DNA of 52,447 nt. Source: Nymphaea colorata (lineage: Eukaryota; Streptophyta; Magnoliopsida; Nymphaeales; Nymphaeaceae). This document shows positions 44,062-52,447 of the stretch, in pieces. Under the pieces are notes generated by a model. The model ran no database searches. It saw only the letters and a program-made list of their open reading frames with translations, and was not told the DNA's origin. Position numbers and translations under genes: made by a program. The first letter of the stretch is position 1. Each line of letters starts with the position of its first letter. The stretch spans positions 28,340,842 to 28,393,288 of the forward strand of contig NC_045139.1 of the NCBI RefSeq assembly GCF_008831285.2, in the 5' to 3' direction.

Positions 44062-44444
44062 TCAAATATTTTTTAAATTGAAGTTAGGTCTTTCGCTCAA
44101 TACAATAGTTATATGACAGGTGGGTCTTTTTATTGGGTAACTACGTCCCCGAGCTCGCGGTTTTAACCTTTTGACGATAACACCTTCGTTGACTTCGGCT
44201 TTACTAATAAATAAATCAGCTTCTTTCAAACCCTATTGTGACTAGCATTTGCTGCTGCGGAATAAACTAATTTGAAAATGGGGTAACATGCTCGATAAGG
44301 CATGAGTTCCAGTATCATAAGTGTTTGCTCATAGGAGCAACCGCGAATTTGATCAATTACCCTTCGTGCTTTTTGAGCAGACATACCTATATGTCGAGCT
44401 AAAGCTCGTATTTCTGTACCCGAGGTCTTCTTTATCATAGTCAT
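44062..44444 (-). CDS. rpl22: Ribosomal protein L22 (copy 2, one base short)
   Basis: A C (G on the coding strand) is missing near 44231, after SHNR, so the C-terminal half is out of frame. Copy 1 is intact (127 residues). Confidence 0.92.
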
Positions 44445-44545
44445 AGGGTTTTACCTCACACACACCAATAAAAATAAGAATAAATCATGAGAGCACTTAT
44501 TTAACTTTTGATTACATTAATACATTAACTATATTAATATTATCA

Positions 44546-44823
44546 TTATCGCCGAGATCTATTATCGTTTCTCGCGTGTCCCCGGAAAGTCAGAGTAGGC
44601 GCGAATTCTCCCAATTTGTGACCCACCATACGCTCCGTTATATAAATAGGTAATGCTCCTTTCCGTTATGAACAGCAATTGTATGACCGACCATTGCAAA
44701 TATAATGGTCGATGCTCGGGACCAAGTTACTATTATACTTCTTTCCTCTGCCTTGTTGAGCTTCTCAATTTTACTTAATAAGTGATTAGCCACAAAAGGA
44801 TTTTTTTTAGATGAACGGGCCAC
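44546..44823 (-). CDS. rps19: Ribosomal protein S19, GTG start (copy 2, one base short)
   Basis: GTG start at 44821-44823. An A is missing near 44653 (KEHLPIYI region), shifting the last third. Copy 1 is intact (92 residues). Confidence 0.93.
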
Positions 44824-44919
44824 AAGTGATTACTCCCCTTCTTTTCATTTTTTCATTTTGTGAAGACGAAAAACCAATTTGATTTAATTTTACATCATTC
44901 ATTATTTTTCTTTCTCTTT

Positions 44920-46405
44920 CTATTTACGGCGACGAAGAATAAAAATATCACTATATTTATTCCTTTTCCTACTCCTTCTTCCAAGCGCGGGATAACCCCA
45001 AGGAGTTGTGGGTTTTTTTCTACCAATCGGGGCCCTCCTTCACCACCTCCATGGGGATGGTCTACAGGGTTCATAACTACTCCTCTTACTACAGGACGCT
45101 TACCTAGCCAACATTTAGATCCGGCTCTACCCAAACTTTTCTGGTTCGCCCCGACATTACCCACTTGTCCGACTGTTGCTGAGCAGTTTTTGGATATCAA
45201 ACGAACCTCTCCAGATGGTAATCTTAATGTGGCCGATTTACCCTCTTTTGCAATCAGTTTCGCTACAGCACCTGCTGCTCTAGCTAATTGTCCACCCTTT
45301 CCAAGTGTTATTTCTATGTTATGTATGGCCGTGCCTAAGGGCATATCGGTTGAAGTAGATTCTTCTTTTTGATCAATCAAAACCCTTCCCAAACTGTACA
45401 AGCTTCTTCCAAAGCATACGGCTTTCTGGATGTAGATGATGATATCTAGACAGATGGATCTTATATGAATCGTATGATGAAGTACCACATGAGTGGATAT
45501 ATAGGAATCCAAATCTGCCGAATCACTCATGCTACGATCTTCTACATCCTAGGTCTCCCCATTCCGTCATCTGGCTTATGTTCTTCATGTAGCACTCAGA
45601 CCGAATGACTCTATGAATTACGTCGATACTTCCATTCCACATATTACGGGTAACGTAGGAGACATCTCTATTTTTCCCCGGGGGATCTTTAGAATTACCA
45701 CTGCTTAGCTTTCAATTCGCCTCTGACCATCAAATGAAATGTGAATAACCCATCCTCCTCTCTTTGAAACAAGGGGCGCTTCCGGTTCTATCCGTGCTTC
45801 AAACAATTTTGTCTTCTCCATATTACCATATCTCTAGAGTCAATAATTTTATATGAGGAACCACTGAACTCAATCACCTGCTGCCGTTACTCTTCAGTTT
45901 TCTGTTGAGGTCTATCCGTAGAGGTACTCAAATTGGATCAGTGATCGATTTCTAGGTTTTGTCGTAAACCTAATTGGTTACTTCCAATTACGTAAATCAA
46001 TAGTTCAAACCGCACTCAAAGGTAGGGCATTTCCCATTGATATAGGAACTTCTGTACCAGAAACAATGGTATCTCCAATTATAGCCCCTCTGGGATGTAA
46101 AATATATCTCTTCTCACCATCCCCATAGTGTATGAGACAAATGTATGCATTTCGATTAGGGTCGTATTCTATGGTTACGATTCTACCAGATATGTCTTTT
46201 GCATTCCGTCGAAAATCGATTTTACGGTATAGACGCTTATGACCTCCCCTCTATGCCTTGCGGTAATGATTCCTCTGGCATTACGACCTTTACCACAACG
46301 ATGCTGTCCATAGATCAAATTTGTTCGTGGATTGGATTTCGCTTGACTGTCTACGGCTCCTTTGCGTGTGCTAGGGGTAGAAGTTTTGTATAAATGTATG
46401 GCCAT
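44920..46405 (-). CDS. rpl2: Ribosomal protein L2 (copy 2, two bases lost)
   Basis: Exon 1 is 46016-46405 (390 of 391 bases; a C is missing near 46250, in HRGGGHKR). Exon 2 is 44920-45349 (430 of 431; a C is missing near 45037, just after HGGGEG). The losses differ from those of copy 1. The combined gene encodes about 273 residues. Confidence 0.92.
45350..46015 (-). other. rpl2: rpl2 intron, group II (copy 2)
   Basis: Counterpart of 16407-17074, starting GTGCGG; domain V is near 45389-45423. Confidence 0.85.
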
Positions 46406-46430
46406 GTTATTAAGTATTTATTTTTTTTAT

Positions 46431-46711
46431 TTAAGTTCTTTTCTCTATAAGAGGTGGAATAGAATAACCCGGTTGAAGCGTAATGATCATACGTCTGTAA
46501 TGCATTGTATGTCGCATAATAGGTCCCATTCTTCTACCCTTTCCGGGAGTCGATGGCTATTCATAGCTACTACCTTGACACCAAAGAAGAGTTCGATCCA
46601 ATGCTTTATTTCTGTCCTAGTTGATCCTGATTCGACATTAGAAGTATATTGATTGTTCCCCAATAACCGAATACTTTTTTCTGTAAATACTGCATATTTG
46701 ATTCCATCCAT
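46431..46711 (-). CDS. rpl23: Ribosomal protein L23 (copy 2, one base short)
   Basis: ATG at 46711 and TAA at 46431-46433. A C (G on the coding strand) is missing near 46542 (HRLPGKGRR), shifting the C-terminal 36 codons. Copy 1 is intact (93 residues). Confidence 0.93.
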
Positions 46712-46880
46712 AAATCCATTTTCTTCCCTATGAGTTCCAGTATCTATAAGAATTAGAATTCTTACCGTTTCTACCGTTTCTATCTTATTCTTATAGTATG
46801 AATATACCAATTAGTTATCTATGGATGATGAGATTCCGTTGATACGGAGCCAATTCTATTATTGAACGTTCCAATTCGCG

Positions 46881-46954
46881 TGCATCCAGCAGGAATTGAA
46901 CCTACGAATTTGCCAATTATGAGTTGGGCGCTTTAACCATTCAGCCATGGATGC
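46881..46954 (-). tRNA. trnI-CAU: tRNA-Ile (CAU) (copy 2)
   Basis: Identical to 17940-18013; CAU anticodon, between rpl23 and ycf2. Confidence 0.96.
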
Positions 46955-47038
46955 TTCGCGGAGACTCGTCATCAACGGGGGCTGTCTTTGTGTAAGTGGA
47001 TTTCAATTGAAATATAATCTTTCGTTTAGGAGAAATCA

Positions 47039-50000
47039 ATGAAACGGCATCAATTCAAATCCTGTATTTTGGAATTGAGAGAGATATTGAGAGAGATCAA
47101 GAATTCTCGCTATTTCTTAGATTCATGGACCAAATTCGATTCAGTGGTGTCTTTCACTCACATTTTTTTCCACCAAGAACGTTTTGTGAAACTCCTTGGC
47201 CCCCAAACTTGGAGTGTCCTGCTTTCACGTGATTCACAGGGTTCAACAAGCAATCGATATTTCACTTTCACGATCAAAGGTGTAGTACTGCTTGTAGTAG
47301 CGGTCCTTATATATCGTATTAACAATCGAAATATGGTCGAAAGAAAAAATCTCTATTTGATGGGGCTTCTTCCTATACCTATGAATTCCATTGGACCCAG
47401 AAATGATACATTGGAAGAATCTTTTTGGTCTCCCAATATCAATAGGTTGATTGTTTCGCTCCTGTATCTTCCAAAAGGGAAAAAGATCTCTGAGAGTTGT
47501 TTCATGGATCCGAAAGAGAGTACTTGGGTCCTCCCAATAACTAAAAGTGTATCATGCCTGAATCTAACTGGGGTTCGCGGTGGTGGAGGAACTGGATCGG
47601 AAAAAAGAGGGATTCTAGTTGTAAGATATCTAATGAAACAGTAGCTGGAATTGAGATCTCATTCAAAGAGAAAGATATCAATATCTGGAGTTTCTTTTTG
47701 TATCCTATATGGATGATCCGATCCGCAAGGACCATGGTTGGGAATTGTTTGATCGTGTTTCTCCGAGGAAGAAGCGAAACATAATCAATTTGAATTCGGG
47801 ACAGCTATTCGAAATCTTAGCGAAACACTTGATTTGTTATCTCATGTCTGCTTTTCGTGAAAAAAGACCAATTGAAGTGGAGGGTTTCCTCAAACAACAA
47901 GGAGCTGAGGCAACTATTCCATCAAATGATATTGAGCATGTTTCCCATCTCTTCTCGAGAAACAAGTGGGATATTTCTTTGCAAAATTGTGCTCAATTTC
48001 ATATGTGGCAATTCCACCAAGATCTCTTCGTTAGTTGGGGGAAGAATCAGCACGAATCGGATTTTTTGAGGAACGTATCGAGAGAGAATTTGATTTGGTT
48101 AGACAATATGTGGTTGGTAAACAAGGATCGGTTTTTTAGCAAGGTACGGAATGTATCGTCAAATATTCAATATGATTCCACAAGATCTATTTTCGTTCAA
48201 GTAACGGATTCTAGCCAATTGAAAGGATCTTCTGATCAATCCAGAGATCATTTCGATTCCATTAGGAATGAGGATTCGGAATATCACACATTGATCAATC
48301 AAACAGAGATTCAGCAACTAAAAGAAAGATTGATTCTTTGGGATCCTTCCTCTCTTCAAACGGAACGAACAGAGATAGAATCAGATCGATTCCCGAAATA
48401 CCCTTCTGGATATTCCTCAATGTCCCGGCTATTCACGGAACGTGAAAAGCAGATGAATAATCATCTGTTTCCGGAAAAATCGAAGAATTTCTTGGGAATC
48501 CTACAAGATCAATTCGTTCTTTTTTCTCCGACAGATGGTCAGAACTTCATCTGGTTTCGAATGCTACTGAGAGGTTCACTAGAGATCAGAATTGTTGAAG
48601 AAACAACAAGATGTTTTTTCTTTTGTCCCTTCCAGGCGATCGGAAAAGAAAGAAATGGTTGATATATTCAAGATAATTACGTATTTACAAAATACCGTCT
48701 CAATTCATCCTATTTCATCAGATCGGGGATGTGATATGGTTCCGAAGGATGAACCGGATATGGACAGTTCTAATAAGATCTCATTCTTGAACAAAAACCC
48801 ATTTTGTGATTTATTCCATCTATTCCATGACCGGAACAAAGGGAGATACACGTTGCACCACGATTTTGAATCAGAAGAGAGATTTCAAGAAATGGCAGAT
48901 CTATTCACTCTATCAATAACCGAGCCTGATCCGGTGTATCATAAGGGATTTGCCTTTTCTATTGATTCCTACGGGTTGGATCAAAAAAAATTCTTGAATG
49001 AGGTATTCAACTCCAGGGATGAATCGAAAAAGAACTCTTTATTGGTTCTACCTCATATTTTTGATGAAGAGAATGAATCTTTTTATCGAAGGATCAGAAA
49101 AAAATGGGTCCGGATCTCCTGCAGGAATGGTTTGGAAGATCCAAAACCCAAAATAGTGGTATTTGCTAGCAACAACATAATGGAGGCAGTCAATCAATAT
49201 AGATTGATCCGAAATCTGATTCAAATCCAATATAGCACCTATGGGTACATAAGAAATCTATCGAATAGATTCTTTTTAATGAATAGATCCGATCGCAACT
49301 TCGAATATGGAATTCAAAGGGATCAAATAGGAAATGATACTCTGAATCATATAACTATAATGAAATATATGATCAACCAACATTTATCGAATGTGAAAAA
49401 GAGTCAGAAGAAATGGTTCGATCCTCTTATTTCTCGAACCGAGAGATCCATGAATCGGGATCCTAATGCATATAGATACAAATGGTCCAATGGGAGCAAG
49501 AATTTCCAGGAGCATTTGGAGCATTTCGTTTCTGAACAGAAGAACCGTTTTCAAGTGGTGTTCGATCGATTACGTATTAATCAACATTCGATTGATTGGT
49601 CCAAGGTTATCGACAAACAAGATTTGTCTAAGTCACTTCATTTCTTTTTGTCCAAGTCACTTCTCTTTTTGTCTAAGTCACTTACTTTTTTCTTTGTGAG
49701 TATCGGGAATATCCCCATTCATAGGTCCGAGATCCACATCTATGAATTGAAAGGTCCGAATGATCAACTCTGCAATCAGTTGTTAGAATCAATAGGTGTT
49801 CAAATCGTTCATTTGAATAAATTGAAACCCTTCTTATTGGATGATCATGATACTTCCCAAAGATCGAAATTCTTGATCAATGGGGAACAATATCAGCATT
49901 TTTGTTCAATAAGATACCAAAGTGGATGATTGACTCACTCCATACTAGGAATAATCGCAGGAAATTCTTTGATAACACCGATTCCTATTTCTCAATGATA

Positions 50001-52447
50001 TCCCACGATCGGGACAATTGGCTGAATCCCGTGAAACCATTTCATAGAAGTTCATTGATATCTTCTTTTTATAAAGCAAATCTACTTCGATTCTTGAATA
50101 ATCCACATCACTTCTGCTTCTATTCTAACAAAAGATTCCCTTTTTATGCGGAAAAGACCCGTATCGATAATTATGATCTTACATATGGACAATTCCTCCA
50201 TATCTCGTTCATCCGCAACAAGATATTTTCTTTGTGCGTCGGTAAAAAAAAACATGTTTTTTTGGAGAGAGATACTATTTCACCAATCGAGTCACAGGTA
50301 TCTGACATATTCATACCTAACGATTTTCCACAAAGTGGTGACGAAACGTATAACTTGTACAAATCTCAGCCTCTTTCAACTTATTGTCAGCCTCTTTCAG
50401 ATATGAATCTATCTGATTCAGAAGGGAAGAACTTGCATCAGTATCTCAGTTTCAATTCAAACATGGGTTTGATTCACACTCCATGTTCTGAGAAAGATTT
50501 ACCATCCGCAAAAAAACGGAATCTTTGTCTAAAGAAATGCGTTGAGAAACGGCAGATGTATAGAGCCTTTCAACGAGATAGTGCTTTTTCAAATCTCTCA
50601 AAATGGAATCTGTTCCAAACGTATATGCCATGGTTCCTTACTTCGGCAGGGTGCAAATATATAAATTTCATCCTTTTAGATACTTTTTCAGACCCATTGC
50701 CGATACTAAGTAGCAGTCACAAATTTGTATCCTTTTTTATGATATTATGCATGGATCAGATATATCATGGTCAATTCTTCAGATTCCATTGTGGGCGATT
50801 CTTCCACGATGGAATCTGATAAGTGAGATTTCGAGTAAGTGTTTACAGAATCTTCTTCTGCCCGAAGAATGATTCATCGAAATAATGAGTCACCCGTTCC
50901 ATTGAAGTGGACACATCTGAGATCACCAAATGCTCGGGAGTTCCTCTATTCAATCCTTTTCCTTCTTCTTGTTGCTGGATATCTCGTTCGTACGCATCTT
51001 CTCTTTATTTCCCGAGTCTCTAGTGAGTTACAGACAGAGTTAGAAAAGATCAAATCTTTGATGATTCCATCATACATGATTGAGTTGCGAAACTTCTGGA
51101 TAGGTATCCTCACCTGAACTGAATTCTTTCTGGTTAAAGAATCTCTTTCTAGTTGCTCTGGAACAATTAGGAGATTCTCTGGAAGAAATACGGAGTTCTG
51201 CTTCTGGTGGCAACATGCTATTGAGTGGTGGTCCCACTTATGGGGTCAAATCAATACGTTCTAAGAAGAAAGATTTGAATATCAATCTCATCGATATCAT
51301 CTATCTCATAAGTATCATACCAAATCCCATCAATTCAATCACTTTTTCGAGAAATACGAGACATCTAAGTCGTACAAGTAAAGAGATCTATTCATTGATA
51401 AGAAAAAACGTGAACAGTGATTGGATTGATGATCAAATAGAATCCTGGGTCGCGAACAGTGATTGGATTGATGATGCAGAAAGAGAATTCTTAGTTCAGT
51501 TCTCCACCTTAACGACAGAAAAAAGGATTGATCAAATTCTATTGAGTCTGACTCATAGTGATCATTTATCAAAGAATGACTCTGGTTATCAAATGATTGA
51601 ACAACCGGGATCCATTTACTTACGATACTTAGTTGACATTCAAAAAAGGTATCTAATGAATTATGAGTTCAATAGATCCTGTTTAGCAGAAAGACGGATA
51701 TTCCTTGCTCATTATCAGACAATTACTTATTCACAACCCCGTGTGGGGCTAATAGTTCTCATTTCCCATCTCATGGAAAACCCTTTTCGCTCCGCTTAGC
51801 CCTACCCCTTCTAGGGGTATTTTAGTGATAGGTTTTATAGGAACTGGACGATCATATTTTGTCAAATACCGAGTGACAACTCCTATGTTCCCTTCATTAC
51901 GGTATTTCCGAACAAGTTCCTGGATGACAATCAAGGTTATCTTATTGATGATATCGATATTGAGGATCGTGACGATATCGATATTGATGATCGTGACGAT
52001 GATGACCTTGATACGGAGCTGCTAACTATGCCGAATGTGCTAACTATGTATATGACGCCGAAAATAGACCAATTTGAGATCACCCTTCCATTAGAATTAG
52101 CAAAAGCAATGTCTCCTTGCATAATATGGATTCCAAACATTCATGATCTTTATGTGAATGAGTCGAATTACTTATCCCTCGGTCTATTAGTGAACCATCT
52201 CCCAGGGATTGTGAAAGATGTTCCACTAGAAATATTCTTGTTATTGCTTCGACTCATATTCCCCAAAAAGTGGATCCCGCTCTAATAGCTCCGAATAAAT
52301 CAAATACATGCATTAAGATACGAAGGCTTCTTATTCCACAACAACGAAAGCACTTTTTCATTCTTTCATATACTAGGGGATTCCGCTTGGAAAAGAAAAT
52401 GTCCCATACTAATGGATTCGGATCCATAACCATGGGTTCCAATGCAC
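47039..52447 (+). CDS. ycf2: Ycf2 (copy 2, partial at the window edge, several frameshifts)
   Basis: Starts [20 protein letters not shown] and runs off the window at about residue 1,800 of some 2,280. Ycf2 is an essential FtsH-like AAA protein of the inner-envelope import motor. The degenerate Walker A (GFIGTGRSY, about 51830-51860) and Walker B-like region ([11 protein letters not shown], about 52117-52149) are visible. About 13 one-base losses break the frame: near 47541, 47679, 48476 and 48591 (all corrected by copy 1), then 49882, 50733, 50867, 51090, 51107, 51735, 51803, 51878 and 52201, with no second copy. An in-frame deletion of about 35 residues relative to typical Ycf2 lies near 50366. 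Several short in-frame tandem repeats occur. Confidence 0.94.
49624..49691 (+). repeat. ycf2: In-frame SKSL-type tandem repeat in ycf2
   Basis: Three imperfect units of about 20-25 bases built on TGTCTAAGTCACTT encode successive LSKSL(H/L/T)FF blocks. Repeat-number variation in this Ycf2 segment is common among plants. Confidence 0.8.
50367..50399 (+). repeat. ycf2: 12-bp direct repeat flanking a ycf2 deletion site
   Basis: CAGCCTCTTTCA occurs at 50367-50378 and 50388-50399, encoding QPLS twice ([16 protein letters not shown]). The first copy sits where most Ycf2 proteins have about 35 extra residues. Confidence 0.8.
51412..51475 (+). repeat. ycf2: 22-bp direct repeat in ycf2
   Basis: GAACAGTGATTGGATTGATGAT occurs at 51412-51433 and 51454-51475, encoding NSDWIDD twice with QIESWVA between. 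Confidence 0.85.
51950..51997 (+). repeat. ycf2: Tandem repeat, 2 x 24 bp in ycf2
   Basis: Two adjacent 24-base units with one mismatch encode DIDIEDRD and DIDIDDRD, part of an acidic run ([21 protein letters not shown]). This acidic tract is a known length-variable site of Ycf2. Confidence 0.88.

Noticed and set aside
47039-52447. Many separate hypothetical genes along 47-52 kb
   Set aside because: Consecutive frames are segments of one ycf2 gene split by single-base losses; the protein order matches Ycf2 throughout.

Overview
The window is plastid (chloroplast) DNA from a flowering plant. The AT-rich sequence carries a canonical land-plant large-single-copy gene order running into ycf2: ycf4-cemA-petA / psbJ-L-F-E / petL-petG / trnW-trnP / psaJ-rpl33-rps18 / rpl20-rps12(5')-clpP / psbB-T-N-H-petB-petD / rpoA-rps11-rpl36-infA-rps8-rpl14-rpl16-rps3-rpl22-rps19-rpl2-rpl23 / trnI-CAU-ycf2. 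Two clpP introns, a present ycf2, an rpl2 intron, an undamaged infA (in one copy) and no trnH between rps19 and rpl2 argue against a grass or typical core monocot, and against lineages that lost infA. Several likely C-to-U editing sites (psbL ACG start, petB codons 34 and 204, psbE codon 36) would suit an early-diverging angiosperm or magnoliid, but I cannot name the species.

Layout. Bases 1-19847 ('copy 1') run from the last 87 bases of rps18 to the first third of ycf2. Bases 19848-19947 are exactly 100 N. Bases 19948-52447 are a second block of 32,500 bases. It starts just before ycf4, runs through about 9 kb of single-copy sequence (ycf4 to rps18), then repeats the whole of copy 1 in the same orientation (28990-48821, 'copy 2') and continues in ycf2 to the window edge.

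The dominant feature is therefore a 19.8-kb direct duplication. The copies differ almost only by one-base changes in homopolymer length, nearly always a missing base. The losses are largely complementary: where one copy is frameshifted the other usually reads through. This looks like a redundant contig joined by scaffolding to a longer overlapping contig from noisy reads, not a biological duplication. Most broken genes here are sequence errors, not pseudogenes. Intact only in copy 1: rpl20, clpP, psbN, petB, rps8, rpl16, rpl22, rps19, rpl23. Intact only in copy 2: psbT, petD, rps11, infA. Intact in both: rps12 5' exon, psbH, rpl36, rpl14, trnI-CAU. Broken in both at different sites: rpoA, rps3, rpl2, ycf2. 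psbB is broken in both and has one lesion in common.

Functions. The genes encode photosystem II subunits (psbB, T, N, H, J, L, F, E), cytochrome b6f subunits (petA, B, D, G, L), photosystem I subunit psaJ and assembly factor ycf4. They also encode the envelope protein cemA, the ClpP1 protease subunit, the plastid RNA polymerase alpha subunit, ribosomal proteins plus infA in the bacterial-type S10/spc/alpha cluster, three tRNAs, and Ycf2, an AAA-like protein linked to protein import. The introns are group II; rps12 is represented only by its trans-spliced 5' exon. I found no CRISPR array, transposon or undescribed gene system.
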